From: Desulfococcus multivorans
GTDB lineage: Bacteria > Desulfobacterota > Desulfobacteria > Desulfobacterales > Desulfococcaceae
NCBI RefSeq assembly: GCF_001854245.1
Contig: NZ_CP015381.1
Coordinates: forward strand, 2,019,001-2,083,000
DNA length: 64,000 bases
Reading direction: 5' to 3'
Made by a program: the position numbers and the translations under genes
Notes under the pieces: model-generated
What the model was told of the DNA's origin: nothing
Seen by the model: only the letters and a program-made list of their open reading frames with translations
The model's database searches: none
Shown here: piece after piece, positions 47,367 through 57,287 of the stretch
Position numbering within the stretch: the stretch's first letter is position 1
How the letters are laid out: each line of letters begins with the position of its first letter

Positions 47367-48047
47367 ATGACAAACGAAAATACCCGAATTCGGGAAACCG
47401 TATGGATTATCGGCGCCGGGCGATTCGGTATGATCGCCCTCGAGCGTTTGTCCCGGATCAAGGCATCCGCGCGGTTCGTCGTGGTGGATCCGGACGAGCA
47501 CCGGTTTTTTCCGGTGGAACACCCCCGGTGCGCCTTCGAGAACATGGACGGGGTTCGCTTTATCCTTCAACATCTCGGAGCGGGAGATCCACCGGATTGG
47601 ATCATACCTGCCGTGCCCGTTCACCTGGCATCCGAGTGGTGTCTTGGGAGATTAGCCCATCGCGCACGCCGTATTCCCCTGCCCGTGGAATTGAACAGCC
47701 TGCTTCGCAACCCCGTTCGGGGCGCCGGCGGTGATATCTACGTTACCCACGCCGATTTTCTTTGTCCGGACGACTGTCCGGAGCCGGCCGGGATCTGCAC
47801 GGTCACCGGCGCACCCCGGGAGCCCGATATGTTTCGTCTCCTTGCGGAGATTCGCTTCGAGGATTTCGACCCCCTGGTGATCCGGAGCCGGCAGTTGTGT
47901 CCCGGCGTCGGTGGATATCGGCCGGATGCGCTTTTTGCGCTGCTTAGCAGACTGGAGGCGGCCGAAGGCCGATTCCTGGTGTCCACCGCGTGTCGGTGCC
48001 ACGGCGTCATCACCGGGATCGCGGTGGATCCACCGATCGTCCCATGA
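47367..48047 (+). CDS. Rossmann-fold protein of unknown function
   Basis: A 226-residue protein with an N-terminal nucleotide-binding loop (VWIIGAGRFGMIALERL) and a beta-alpha-beta continuation (ARFVVVDPDEHRF), like TrkA-N or dehydrogenase NAD-binding domains. The C-terminal half has several cysteines (FLCPDDCPEPAGICTV, SRQLCPGVGG, TACRCHG) that could bind a metal or cluster. I do not recognise the family; it is not a typical TrkA because there is no TrkA-C domain. Confidence 0.75.
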   Translation: MTNENTRIRETVWIIGAGRFGMIALERLSRIKASARFVVVDPDEHRFFPVEHPRCAFENMDGVRFILQHLGAGDPPDWIIPAVPVHLASEWCLGRLAHRARRIPLPVELNSLLRNPVRGAGGDIYVTHADFLCPDDCPEPAGICTVTGAPREPDMFRLLAEIRFEDFDPLVIRSRQLCPGVGGYRPDALFALLSRLEAAEGRFLVSTACRCHGVITGIAVDPPIVP

Positions 48048-48083
48048 ATCTCCTCCTGCCGATCTCCGCGGCATTGAAAGCCG

Positions 48084-48494
48084 CTACAGGTAGCGTGATT
48101 CATCCCTGTCGAGAAACAGCTTGAACGCATCGTCCGAATTTTCAAACTCGAGGGAGTGTCCTTTACATCCGTTGCGGGTACAGAAATTGACGCTTCCACC
48201 CAATGCCAGGTTCACACTGGCCACGGGGGCCTTGCAGGTACAGGTTTTCACGATGGGGAGAAGGTCGTGGCAGAACGGGCAGGCGCATTGCACCACAGCG
48301 TCGGGGATGTCGTCCACCCCTTCGAAGACCTTGTTGTAACTGCCATAGATCTGGCTCAGGTAGATACGTCCCTTTTTGTTCTCGATGACGGCTTCCAGCT
48401 CGATGGAAGGCAGATTGTCCACCTGAACCGAGGGATTCATCAGGCTTTTTCCGCAATTGGGGCATTTGACGATGACTTCGATTTGATGGGTCAT
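48084..48494 (-). CDS. Zinc-ribbon hypothetical protein
   Basis: A 136-residue protein from ATG 48494 (AAGGAGG upstream). It has four Cys groups: KCPNCGKSL, CACPFCHDLL, KTCTCKAP and FCTRNGCKGHS, consistent with two metal sites. The mid part (SIELEAVIENKKGRIYLSQI) is beta-rich. Function unknown; a zinc-binding cytoplasmic protein is the most that can be said. Confidence 0.7.
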   Translation of the reverse strand: MTHQIEVIVKCPNCGKSLMNPSVQVDNLPSIELEAVIENKKGRIYLSQIYGSYNKVFEGVDDIPDAVVQCACPFCHDLLPIVKTCTCKAPVASVNLALGGSVNFCTRNGCKGHSLEFENSDDAFKLFLDRDESRYL

Positions 48495-48681
48495 ACGGGC
48501 CTCCTTGTGTTTGGGTGTCGGTGTCTCGGAGGAAGATGCCGTTTTGACGGGGATCTGAAACGCTGTCATGATGGGTTCGTCAGGCTCGGAACCCACGGAT
48601 TATCCAATCCTATATCTGAAATGTTTCAAAAAAGCAATGGCGCCCTGATGCCTGACGCCCGGCTTCGGCCGATAATGCCCG

Positions 48682-49455
48682 TCAGATCGACTTCCGGGAA
48701 AAGACCCACCGGTCTTCAGAGGAGAGCCCCGGATCGAACCCATAACCCGCCACCCGGAAGGTTTTGAGATCAGTGGATTTATCGATCCGGTTTCGAATAG
48801 CGAACCGCGCCATCATCCCCCGGGCCTTTTTGGCATAGAAGCTGATCACCTTGTATTTCCCGCCCTTGAAATCCATAAAGACCGGTGTAACGATCCCGGC
48901 GGACAAACCCTTTTGGACGACGGCCTTGAAATATTCGTTGGATGCCAGGTTGACGAGAATCTTTTCGTCGTGGTCGTCGACAGCCTCGTTCAGGGCATCC
49001 GTGATCCGATTACCCCAGAAGCGATAGAGATCCTTTCCCCTTTTGGTGGGCACTCGGGTTCCCATCTCCAGCCGGTAGGCCTGGATGAGATCCAGGGGAC
49101 GGAGCAGGCCGTAGAGACCGGAAAGGATCCGGAGGTGGTTCTGTGCAAATTGAAACGCCGTATCCGAAAAATCATCCGCCTGAAGTCCCTCGTACACGTC
49201 GCCTTTAAACGCCAGAACAGCCGGCTTGGCGTTTTCGGTGGAAAAGGGGCGGCTCCAGCAGGCAAAACGGCGATGGTTCAACTCTGCCAGTCCGGGGCTG
49301 ATCCCCATCAGTTGGGCCAGGCCCTCCGGGGTATAACCCCTGAGGATTTTTATCAGGATTTCCGACTGATCCAGAAACGCCGGCAGCGAATGGCCCGCTG
49401 CCGCAGGCGGCGTTTCGAAATCGAGCGTTTTGGCAGGCGACAGTATCATCAGCAT
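48682..49455 (-). CDS. yaaA: YaaA family peroxide-stress protein (DUF328/UPF0246)
   Basis: A 257-residue protein with the family start [12 protein letters not shown] and the segments [38 protein letters not shown] and EMGTRVP. In E. coli YaaA lowers free iron and protects DNA and proteins under peroxide. The C-terminal [17 protein letters not shown] segment is also typical. The gene lies 28 bases downstream of the DUF2156 gene on the same strand. Confidence 0.93.
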   Translation of the reverse strand: MLMILSPAKTLDFETPPAAAGHSLPAFLDQSEILIKILRGYTPEGLAQLMGISPGLAELNHRRFACWSRPFSTENAKPAVLAFKGDVYEGLQADDFSDTAFQFAQNHLRILSGLYGLLRPLDLIQAYRLEMGTRVPTKRGKDLYRFWGNRITDALNEAVDDHDEKILVNLASNEYFKAVVQKGLSAGIVTPVFMDFKGGKYKVISFYAKKARGMMARFAIRNRIDKSTDLKTFRVAGYGFDPGLSSEDRWVFSRKSI

Positions 49456-49483
49456 GATCGGATCCCCACGGTGTCCGCTCGAC

Positions 49484-50362
49484 TCAAGCGAAGGTTACCT
49501 TGTATTTTCGCACGAAATCGACCGGATGGTAGGACCGTTTGGATTTTCTGAGTCCTTCCTCACCCATATCCTGTTCACGGTTCACCCGCTGGAGGTGAGG
49601 GTTGTGGGCGAGAAACATCTGGTTGACGGCCTGGTAGATGCCCTTGTACTCGGCAATCCCCTTCTCGAAGTGGATCAGAACGGTCTCGTCGTTCATCTGT
49701 TCCGCCACGGTGAAGGCGGCCATTTCATCCTCTACCATAACGGCGCCGCCGAAAATCCCGTCAAGATCGTCCCAGTAGGCCATAACGCGCGAAATGGCAC
49801 GATTTTCCGAGGCGAGAGTCTCGTCGGATTCGCAGTCCCGCCATACGCACCAGTCTTCCTGCATCTCCAGGGCGTGATGGATGAGATCGGGGGTCAGCGT
49901 CTGATAAGCGTGGTCGTACTTTCGCAGGAACTGGTTCAACAGATTTTTCTTCTTGTGATATCGATTTCCCTTGAGCTCGATGAGATCCTGAACCGAATAG
50001 AGATAGTCCCAGTGTTCTTCCGTGGCCGTGACGGCGATACGGTCCTTCAAAGCGTGTTTCCAGTGCCGGATCAGGGGTTCGGGAACCCGCATGACGATCG
50101 AATTTTCCGAAAATCGATCCCTGAGACGATCGGCCCAGTCCGCCTGTTCCCACTTTCCGACGGGAGCCCAGAACAATTCGGTGGGCCATGACTGACGAAT
50201 CCAGACCAGATCGTCGTCCCATGCCCACTCAAGTCCGTATTCCCGCGCCCACCCCCACAGGTTGATGAAGCTGTAATCCGAAGCCTCCCACAGGGAATTC
50301 TTCAGACGTTCACGGTACGGCTGCTGTTTCTCCAGGGAGATGGGCTCAAACGCCAATGTCAT
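49484..50362 (-). CDS. DUF2156 (phosphatidylglycerol lysyltransferase C-domain-like) protein
   Basis: A 292-residue soluble GNAT-like protein. Features: [60 protein letters not shown] and [20 protein letters not shown]. The family shares the aminoacyl-tRNA-dependent transferase fold of MprF, but this short form lacks membrane helices and its substrate is unknown. GGAGGA precedes the ATG. It is probably co-transcribed with yaaA. Confidence 0.88.
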   Translation of the reverse strand: MTLAFEPISLEKQQPYRERLKNSLWEASDYSFINLWGWAREYGLEWAWDDDLVWIRQSWPTELFWAPVGKWEQADWADRLRDRFSENSIVMRVPEPLIRHWKHALKDRIAVTATEEHWDYLYSVQDLIELKGNRYHKKKNLLNQFLRKYDHAYQTLTPDLIHHALEMQEDWCVWRDCESDETLASENRAISRVMAYWDDLDGIFGGAVMVEDEMAAFTVAEQMNDETVLIHFEKGIAEYKGIYQAVNQMFLAHNPHLQRVNREQDMGEEGLRKSKRSYHPVDFVRKYKVTFA

Positions 50363-50535
50363 TCTGTCCTCCGATTGGGTTGATAATGGACCGCTTGTAC
50401 GGCGGGTTGTCTTTGGTCGTCAGCGTGATTAATTTAGTTGCAATTGCCTATCGTGTCAAAACTTTTCACAAAAAAACAGACAGCCCCGCCAACATCCGTC
50501 GTTTTTAAAACGTGATACGGGCAAGGGAGGGCGAC

Positions 50536-51483
50536 ATGAATGCACACCGGTTTTTCCAGACGTTTATATCCGAAAAGATCGACCGAAGGTCCTTCATCCG
50601 TCAGCAGTTCCACCTCGCCATGCTCCTTGCCGGCGGAATGGTTCTTCCCCGATCGATCTCGGGCGCCGGGGCGCCTGATATCGCCGTTGCCAGGGGTGCC
50701 CCGGGAGCGGCCGCCCGAAAAGCCGTCGCACTGCTTGGCGGCATCGACAAATTTGTAAAACCCGGTCAGAAGGTGGTCATCAAACCCAATATGAGCTTCG
50801 CCCACGATCCGGAGCGGGGAACCAACACCCATCCCGAAATCGTCAGAGAACTGGTGGCCATGTGTAAGGCGGCCGGCGCCGGGAGGGTGAGGGTGCTGGA
50901 CCACCCGCTGCGGAAGCAGGAGCTTTGTATCGAAGGGATCAAAAAAGCCTGTGCCGTTTTCGATGAGGAGATGGTCTATGGTCTGACCAACAGCGAATTT
51001 TTTGCAAAGGTGCCGATTCCCCGCGGGGTCGAGATGAAAGAAACCGATGTCGTGCGGGATGTTCTGGAGTCGGACGTTCTCATCGCGGCGCCGGTGGCCA
51101 AGTCCCACGGCAGTGCGGGGGTCAGCCTCTCCATGAAGGGCATGATGGGATTGATATGGGATCGCTGGGTCATGCATGTCCGCCATGATCTCCACTCATC
51201 CATCGTCGACCTGGCCGGCCTTCTGAAACCCGGTCTGGTGGTGGTGGACGCCACGCGGGTGCTTTCCACGGACGGACCTGCGGGCCCTGGGAAGGTGCTC
51301 AGAATGGATACGGTGATCGCATCGGCGGACATGGTGGCTGCCGACGCCCAGACCGTTCGCATGTTCGAATGGTACGGCCGCCGGTTCGAACCCCGCCAGG
51401 TCAAGCATATCCGCATCGCCCATGAACGGGGTCTGGGCCGCATGGACGTGGAAAACCTGATCGTTGCGGAAGCGGAAGCCTGA
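50536..51483 (+). CDS. DUF362 protein with Tat signal
   Basis: A 315-residue protein from ATG 50536 (GGGAGGG upstream). The N-terminus has a twin-arginine signal (KIDRRSFIRQQFHLAMLLAG). The DUF362 core shows KVVIKPNMSFAHDPERG, THPEIVRELVAMCKAAG, VAKSHGSAGVSLSMKGMMG and VVVDATRVL. No cysteine cluster is present in this member. Tat export suggests a folded, possibly cofactor-bearing periplasmic protein. The next gene downstream encodes a membrane polyferredoxin, a likely partner. Confidence 0.9.
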   Translation: MNAHRFFQTFISEKIDRRSFIRQQFHLAMLLAGGMVLPRSISGAGAPDIAVARGAPGAAARKAVALLGGIDKFVKPGQKVVIKPNMSFAHDPERGTNTHPEIVRELVAMCKAAGAGRVRVLDHPLRKQELCIEGIKKACAVFDEEMVYGLTNSEFFAKVPIPRGVEMKETDVVRDVLESDVLIAAPVAKSHGSAGVSLSMKGMMGLIWDRWVMHVRHDLHSSIVDLAGLLKPGLVVVDATRVLSTDGPAGPGKVLRMDTVIASADMVAADAQTVRMFEWYGRRFEPRQVKHIRIAHERGLGRMDVENLIVAEAEA

Positions 51484-51570
51484 ATCCATGGGTGTGGGGG
51501 GCGTCTCCAAAGGATGTAAATGCCGAATGATTATTGACCGCCCCGGCTGCGGCCGTATATAGTGCGGATA

Positions 51571-51673
51571 AAGGCTGAAGACTGAAGACTGAAGACTGAA
51601 GGGGAATAACCGCTCCGTTCGTTACTGGCGCACCCCTTCAGCCTTCAGCCTTCAGCCTTCAGCCTTCAGTCTA
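51571..51673. repeat. Family B heptamer repeat, locus B4
   Basis: Left array 51572-51599 (AGGCTGA then three AGACTGA), a 36-nt core at 51601-51636 and a right array of TCAGCCT units to 51673, last unit TCAGTCT. It lies between the DUF362 and polyferredoxin genes, which share a strand and probably a transcript, so the long stem would be in the mRNA. Confidence 0.88.
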
Positions 51674-51699
51674 CCAAGCCTTCAACCCTATGGATCGTC

Positions 51700-53337
51700 A
51701 TGAGACCGTCTTTACAGAGAATCCTGCAAACGCTCAGCTTTCTCCTGTTTGCAGCTCTGATCACCCTGGCCGCTTTTCCGATGGTTTCCCCGCTGCCGGT
51801 GGACACTTTTCTGCGGATGGACCCCGTGGTTGCCCTCGCAAGCTGTCTGAGTGCGCGGACACTGATCGTCGTCCTGTGGCCGGCCGCGGCCTTCCTGTTG
51901 ACGGCTCTGGTGCTTGGGCGTGTTTTCTGCGGCTATGTATGTCCGCTGGGCGCCCTCATCGATGCCTCGGATGGGCTCATTCGTCACGGCCGGGAACGCC
52001 GTCCCGGTGGGGAAACGGAACGGTTTGTCGCCTGGGGGCGGCTCAAATACCTGCTCCTCTTCTCGATCTCCGGCGCCGCTGTTGCGGGGGTGTCGCCGGC
52101 CGTCCTTGCTTCGCCAATTGTCCTCGTAACGCGCTTTTTCGGGCTGCTGATCTATCCGGCGGCCGCCTTGATCTGCAGTGCCGCGCTGACGCTCGTACGC
52201 CCTGCAGCCGATGCGCTGGGGTTGAGCGGCCTCGCTTATCTGCAGATCGACATTCCCCGATATGCATTCCAATGGTTTACGCTGACGACGGTGGGCGGGA
52301 TCCTTGCCGCAGGGTGGCTGGCCCCGAGATTCTGGTGCCGGTATGTCTGTCCTGCAGGCGCCGCTTTCGCACTCTTTTCCGCGAAGCCGCTGATGCGGCG
52401 AAACGTCTCCGACGCCTGCGTGGCATGTGGCGGGTGCCGCAAGGCCTGCCCAATGGCGGCGATTCCTTCGAACCCCTTCGAGACGGCGTTCATGGCGTGT
52501 ATCACCTGCCGTGCCTGTGAGCGGATGTGCCCGACCGGGGCGATTTCTTTCGCTGCGGGCGGGCCTGCATCGACGACGCCCCCCGCGCTTCCGAAACGCC
52601 GGGAGATGCTGCTGGCGGGTCTCGCCGGCGTCGGCACGGCGATGGTGGTCCTGACGGGATTGGGATATCGGCGAAACGAGATTGTCCCAGGCCGGATCCA
52701 TCCCGCAGACCTGATCCGGCCGCCGGGGGCCGTTCCTGAAAACGATTTTCTTGCCCGCTGCGTTCGGTGCGGGGTCTGCATGAAGGCCTGCCCCACCAAC
52801 ACCCTTCAACCCATGGGGATGGGTGCCGGGCTTGAGTCTTTTTTTACCCCGCGGGTCACGCCTCGCCGGGGCGCCTGCGAACCCCTCTGCAACGTCTGCG
52901 GCCATGTCTGTCCCACCGGCGCCATACGGGCCCTGTCGCCGGAGGAGAAAATCTGGGCCAAGATCGGTACGGCCCAGATCCTGCGGCAGAAATGTCTGGC
53001 ATGGGAATTCGACCGTGGATGCCTGGTCTGCGACGAGGTCTGTCCCTATGACGCCATCTCCCTCAGAACGGTTCCCGAGGCATCGGTTTCCGTGCCCTTT
53101 GTGGATGAATCCCGGTGCAGCGGATGCGGGTTCTGCGAACATTACTGCCCCGTTCAGGCCAGGCCTGCCGTCATCGTCGAACCCATGGAGGCGATGCGTC
53201 TTTCAGTGGGATCCTTCCGTGAACGGGGACGCGCGGCCGGGCTCGATCTCGCTATTGGCCGGCATCGGACGCCGGAAAGGACGCCGACCGTCAAAGGGGA
53301 TGCTTCGGACGGCCTTCCGCCCGGATTCACCGATTAG
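51700..53337 (+). CDS. NapH/NapG-like membrane polyferredoxin
   Basis: A 545-residue protein. The N-terminal half has about five membrane helices with two CxxxCP motifs (GYVCPLGALID and RYVCPAGAAFA) as in NapH/RdxA. Then follow ferredoxin sites CVACGGCRKACP and CITCRACERMCP, one more helix (MLLAGLAGVGTAMVVLTG), and CVRCGVCMKACP, CNVCGHVCP, CLVCDEVCP and CSGCGFCEHYCP in a NapG-like half. It looks like a NapH-NapG fusion that passes electrons from quinol to a periplasmic acceptor, perhaps the DUF362 protein. ATG 51700 lacks a strong ribosome site. Confidence 0.9.
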   Translation: MRPSLQRILQTLSFLLFAALITLAAFPMVSPLPVDTFLRMDPVVALASCLSARTLIVVLWPAAAFLLTALVLGRVFCGYVCPLGALIDASDGLIRHGRERRPGGETERFVAWGRLKYLLLFSISGAAVAGVSPAVLASPIVLVTRFFGLLIYPAAALICSAALTLVRPAADALGLSGLAYLQIDIPRYAFQWFTLTTVGGILAAGWLAPRFWCRYVCPAGAAFALFSAKPLMRRNVSDACVACGGCRKACPMAAIPSNPFETAFMACITCRACERMCPTGAISFAAGGPASTTPPALPKRREMLLAGLAGVGTAMVVLTGLGYRRNEIVPGRIHPADLIRPPGAVPENDFLARCVRCGVCMKACPTNTLQPMGMGAGLESFFTPRVTPRRGACEPLCNVCGHVCPTGAIRALSPEEKIWAKIGTAQILRQKCLAWEFDRGCLVCDEVCPYDAISLRTVPEASVSVPFVDESRCSGCGFCEHYCPVQARPAVIVEPMEAMRLSVGSFRERGRAAGLDLAIGRHRTPERTPTVKGDASDGLPPGFTD

Positions 53338-53365
53338 GATCGTCGTCCGCTGAAGAGACCCGCCG

Positions 53366-54110
53366 CTAGGGCTGCTCCGGCACTGTCCCGGAGACCGGCA
53401 CCGTCTTGACGTTGATGCCGATCAGGCCGCCCTTCAGTGTCATCCGATGCGGGGTCCCGTCCCGGACCACCACCATTTCAATGGTGTCCGCATCCGCCTT
53501 CTCCTTCACGATGGAAACCAACTGCTGGGTGTTTTCGATGCGGATGCCGTCATATTCGATCACCAGATCGCCTTCGCGAAGATCGAGGTCTTCCGCCTGA
53601 GTCCCGGTGTTGACGTTGCTCACCTGGACCGCCTTTTCCGACGCATCCTGAGGACTCGGCGCCGCTTCGCCGGCTTCGGGTCCGATTTCCGGAACAGCAG
53701 CCGCCAGAGGCGGGCGTGGCGCCCGTCCTGGCCTTCGGTACGACGGAAACCCGGTGCAACTGGGTCTGGTTGTAGAAAAACGCGTAGTTCGTTTCATCCA
53801 GGTTGCGGAGAAGACGCTTGATGGCGACCTCCGCGGACTCGTCCGCCGCCGAGAAGCTGATCGACTCCCCCAGGCGGGCATCGAGTCCCGTCACCTCGAC
53901 GCTGCATTCGCGTTGAATGGCGGCGAGAATTTCTCCCAAAGGCCGGTTCGCCGCTTCAAGGGTGATCTGCTGATTATCGGGCGGAACCGGCGGCAAGGCC
54001 GCTTCCGAAAGGAGGGTCGCACCTTGTGCCGGCATCACCCCCGCTGCGAGAATCCAAAACCATATCATGCATGAAAGGCCGCTTCGGAAGAAGCGGAAAA
54101 TCGTGTTCAT
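53366..54110 (-). pseudogene. Frameshifted STN-plus-PDZ protein gene
   Basis: Reading from ATG 54110 the protein has a signal peptide (LSCMIWFWILAAGVMPAQG) and an STN-type secretin/TonB short domain (ITLEAANRPLGEILAAIQRE), then after VSVVPKARTGA it continues in an Arg/Ser/Gly-rich nonsense frame to 53550. The coherent continuation is in another frame: AAAVPEIGPEAGEAAPSPQD, then a PDZ-like end (LREGDLVIEYDGIRIENTQQ) to 53366. The switch is within about 53700-53760, in GC-rich sequence. Either a real frameshift or a sequencing error; joined, it would be about 248 residues. Confidence 0.75.
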
Positions 54111-54336
54111 ATCGTCACTCCATACCCGACCGGATCATTTGCTTGAACGGCCCCGACACTTTTCGGGGCAGCGTCGCAAACCATCAGTGGATCGTTGAGA
54201 TCAAGCGAATTATTTGTTACAGTATATCCGTTCAGGTCCAATGAATCAAGGCCGGAAACCGATGGCGTGAGGCCGGACCTTTCAGGATCGCGTCTTTTTG
54301 GATCTTCATTCGCAATGCAGGGGAGAGGGAGTGCTC

Positions 54337-54861
54337 ATGGTCAATATTCCGGGAACCGTCGTCGGTATTATGATTCTCTTTATCGGACGAAAGCTTTTCT
54401 GGCTCTTCGTGGGCAGCCTTGGGCTCATGGCTGGACTGACCTATACCGAAAGGTTTTTAGGGCCCCAGGAGGAGTACGTCATCCTGGGCATTGCCGTATT
54501 GATCGGCCTCCTTTTTGCCGTGTCCGCTTTCCTCCTGAAGAAGATCGCCGTCGGTGTGGCGGGCTTTATGGTCGGCGCCTACGTCACGTTCTATTTCCTC
54601 AAGGTGTTCGGTTATCACGAAACCCAGTTCGTCTGGCTGATATGCCTCCTTGGAGGGATCGTGGGAATCGCTCTCATGGCCTTTCTGTTTGATTGGGCCA
54701 TTATATTTCTGTCTTCCGTTTTCGGAGCGGTTCTGGTGATTCAGTCCATCGCTCTCGAGCCCCACATCACCCCGTGGGCGTTTTTCGGCATGGTCATCCT
54801 CGGCTGCGCCGCTCAAGCGAAAATCATGTATTCGGAGCCGGGGATGCGGGGGCGTCGGTGA
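54337..54861 (+). CDS. Small multi-span membrane protein (DUF4203/TMEM198-like)
   Basis: A 174-residue protein from ATG 54337 (GGGAG upstream) with six or seven helices and many glycines: GTVVGIMILFIGRKLFWLFV, AVGVAGFMVGAYVTFYFL, LLGGIVGIALMAFLFDWAII. The repeating G-x3-G pattern resembles DUF4203/TMEM198 proteins. Function unknown; no charged residues suggest a catalytic site. Confidence 0.75.
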   Translation: MVNIPGTVVGIMILFIGRKLFWLFVGSLGLMAGLTYTERFLGPQEEYVILGIAVLIGLLFAVSAFLLKKIAVGVAGFMVGAYVTFYFLKVFGYHETQFVWLICLLGGIVGIALMAFLFDWAIIFLSSVFGAVLVIQSIALEPHITPWAFFGMVILGCAAQAKIMYSEPGMRGRR

Positions 54862-54935
54862 CGACTTTCCGGGCCGCCCGGAGCAAGCTTTGGCGGCACT
54901 TGAACTAAACCGCGCAGGGCGCGGGCCGTATCCTC

Positions 54936-54967
54936 CCGGCACCGGCCTGTGAGAGTCGAAAGTTGAG
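54936..54967. repeat. Family A repeat, half copy A5
   Basis: The right arm TGAGAGTCGAAAGTTGAG (54950-54967) with the adjoining centre CCGGCACCGGCC (compare A3), but no recognisable left arm upstream. It lies between the membrane protein and M20 amidohydrolase genes. It is probably a truncated element. Confidence 0.75.
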
Positions 54968-55024
54968 AAGAGATACTGAATCCGGTATGACTTGCCGCCG
55001 CAGCGGCGCGTGAAGGAAGACGAG

Positions 55025-56275
55025 ATGAATCGGTTTTTGACGGATGCAAAGATTATCCAGGCAGAGCTCGGCGAGATCCGAAGGGATCTCCATCGGCACC
55101 CTGAAACCGGGATGACCGAAACGCGGACGGCCCGGATTGTCGCCGATTATCTGAAGGGGTTGGGTCTTTCGGTTCGGGAAGGGGTCGGCGGCACCGGAGT
55201 GGTGGGCTTGCTGTATGGGCAAAGAAAGACCCGAACGGTCGCCTTTCGAGCGGATATGGACGCCCTGCCGATGACGGATCGCACAGCGGGCGAACATCGC
55301 TCGCGCATCGACGGCAAAGCCCATGCCTGCGGCCATGACGGCCATACCGCCATGTTGCTGGGAGCGGCGGCGCTCCTCCGCCGTGGTGCCGAAACCCTCG
55401 AGGGCAACGTCAAATTCATCTTCCAGCCCAGCGAAGAGCGGTTGCCCGGCGGGGCGCTGCCCATGATCCGCGACGGTGTTCTCGACACCCCCCGGGTGGA
55501 CGGGCTTTTCACCTGTCACGTCCATCCCGGTGTCCCCCAGGGGTCTGTGATGGTGACGCCAGGGTATTGCACGGTGTCATCGGCGGGGTTCACCCTCGAG
55601 GTGATCGGAAAGGGCGGGCATGTGGCTCTTCCCCATCAGGCGGTGGACCCCATCGTCATGGCCGCGGATTGTATCAATGCCGCCCAGACCATCATATCCC
55701 GGAGAACCGACCCGCTGGATTCGATTATCCTCGCATTCGGGACGATCCACGGCGGGACCGCCAACAACATCATCCCGGACACCGTGACGCTTGAAGGCAC
55801 CATCCGGGCTTTGAGCCCGAAGCAGCGGGATCGTGTCGTTGCCATGTTCCGGGAGACCGTCGAAGCGACCGCCCGAAAGCACGGCGGGGATTTCCGTCTC
55901 GATGTCAGGATGGAGTATCCGTCCGTTTACAACGCCCTCGGCATGGTCTCCATTCTTCGGGAGGCGGCTGCAAAGGTCGTGGGGGCATCCCGGGTGATCT
56001 GTACCGAGCGGCCGTTCATGGGGGGCGAGGATGTCGCCTATTTTCACGAGCGGATTCCGGGCGCCTTCTGGTTCATGGGGACGGGTAACCCGGACATGGG
56101 TTTCGATCACCCCCTTCACAGTCCTCTGTTCGATTTCGACGAGACAGTGCTTTCCCTGGGGGCGGCCATCCATGCCCAATGTGCGGCGGACTTCCTGTCG
56201 GCGACCGTCGTGCCCCGGGTTCCGGGCGCGGAGACCCGCCGGCAGGGGTGCGAGGCATCCCGGAACCGGCCATGA
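55025..56275 (+). CDS. M20D-family amidohydrolase (N-acyl amino acid type)
   Basis: A 416-residue cytoplasmic metallo-hydrolase from ATG 55025 (GAAGGA upstream). Metal and catalytic residues: RADMDALPM, HACGHDGHTAMLLGAAALL, FQPSEERLPGGALPMI (catalytic Glu pair), FTCHVHPGVPQGS and a late DHPLHSP. It has the lid-domain HxGT-type segment GTIHGGTANNIIPDTVTLEG. Such enzymes cleave N-acyl or N-carbamoyl groups from amino acids or indole conjugates; the substrate cannot be told. A C-terminal 20-residue tail is polar. Confidence 0.92.
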   Translation: MNRFLTDAKIIQAELGEIRRDLHRHPETGMTETRTARIVADYLKGLGLSVREGVGGTGVVGLLYGQRKTRTVAFRADMDALPMTDRTAGEHRSRIDGKAHACGHDGHTAMLLGAAALLRRGAETLEGNVKFIFQPSEERLPGGALPMIRDGVLDTPRVDGLFTCHVHPGVPQGSVMVTPGYCTVSSAGFTLEVIGKGGHVALPHQAVDPIVMAADCINAAQTIISRRTDPLDSIILAFGTIHGGTANNIIPDTVTLEGTIRALSPKQRDRVVAMFRETVEATARKHGGDFRLDVRMEYPSVYNALGMVSILREAAAKVVGASRVICTERPFMGGEDVAYFHERIPGAFWFMGTGNPDMGFDHPLHSPLFDFDETVLSLGAAIHAQCAADFLSATVVPRVPGAETRRQGCEASRNRP

Positions 56276-56384
56276 AGCGTCCTCCGGGTCATCTCTCCGG
56301 GCTTTTCACCGACGGCCTGGAATGTCGGCAGTCGGTTCTCCAGCCGGATGTTCGACATGAATCCGGCCGCCTGCCGACCCCGGT

Positions 56385-57287
56385 TCAGATGTCGGTTTCA
56401 GACGGCCACGGCCCGACTTTACGCTTCAGCAGCATCCAGTCTTCGTCCACCATCCCCTGAATTGTATCGTAATCGACCTCGGATAAATGGCTGAAGCGTC
56501 CTTGGACCTGAAGATAATCCCTGACCGGGCGGGGGGAGGCATCCTGATTGAGGGTATAGTGAATGCCGTCAGTCACTTCGTAAAGGGGAAAAATACGGGT
56601 CTGCACCGCCAGTCGGGCGATCTTGATGCACTGATCGGTGGGGACCCGCCACCCTGTGGGACAGGTGGCGAAAACATGGATGAAGCGGCTGCCGCCCTTG
56701 AGCATCCGTGCTCGCTGGAATTTCCGGATCATGTCTTCGGGAAAAGCGATACTGGCGGTTGCGGCGTAAGGGATGCGGTGGGCCGCCAGGGCCTCCACGA
56801 TATTTTTTTTCCGGGTCTGCTTCCAGTTCGAACCGGGCGTCGTGGTGGTGCGCGTCCCGAAGGGCGTTGACGAACTGCGCTGGACGCCGGTGTTCATATA
56901 GGCCTCATTGTCGTAACAGACATAGATGAAATCCTCGTTGCGCTCCACTGCACCGGAGAGGGCCTGGAAACCGATGTCAAAGGTGCCGCCGTCGCCGGCC
57001 CAGGCCACCACGACGGTGTCGGTGTCGCCTTTCATGTCGAGCGCTGCCCGAAGACCGCTGGCCGCTGCGCCGGCCGTCGCAAAAGCGGTGTGCAGGATCG
57101 GGACCTTGAGGGAGGACTGAGGATGAGAACCGGCGATGATGGCCCAGCAGCAGGCGGGAATCACCATCATGGTTTTTTCGCCCAGGGCGCGGAGGGCGAA
57201 TTTCATGGCTACCGTGGCGCCGCAGCCGGGACAGCCCACGTGTCCGGAGGTCATGTAATCGGTCTGGGGGAGTGGCGATCTGATCAT
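56385..57287 (-). CDS. porB: 2-oxoacid:ferredoxin oxidoreductase, beta (TPP) subunit
   Basis: A 300-residue TPP-binding subunit: SGHVGCPGCGATVAMKFALR at the N-terminus, VVVAWAGDGGTFDIGFQALS (GDG TPP motif) and CYDNEAYMNTGVQRSSSTPF. The residues match PorB-like subunits of pyruvate or related 2-oxoacid oxidoreductases; the exact substrate is not certain. It is the last gene of the operon and is separated from porA by 257 bases that contain family B repeat B5. Confidence 0.93.
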   Translation of the reverse strand: MIRSPLPQTDYMTSGHVGCPGCGATVAMKFALRALGEKTMMVIPACCWAIIAGSHPQSSLKVPILHTAFATAGAAASGLRAALDMKGDTDTVVVAWAGDGGTFDIGFQALSGAVERNEDFIYVCYDNEAYMNTGVQRSSSTPFGTRTTTTPGSNWKQTRKKNIVEALAAHRIPYAATASIAFPEDMIRKFQRARMLKGGSRFIHVFATCPTGWRVPTDQCIKIARLAVQTRIFPLYEVTDGIHYTLNQDASPRPVRDYLQVQGRFSHLSEVDYDTIQGMVDEDWMLLKRKVGPWPSETDI

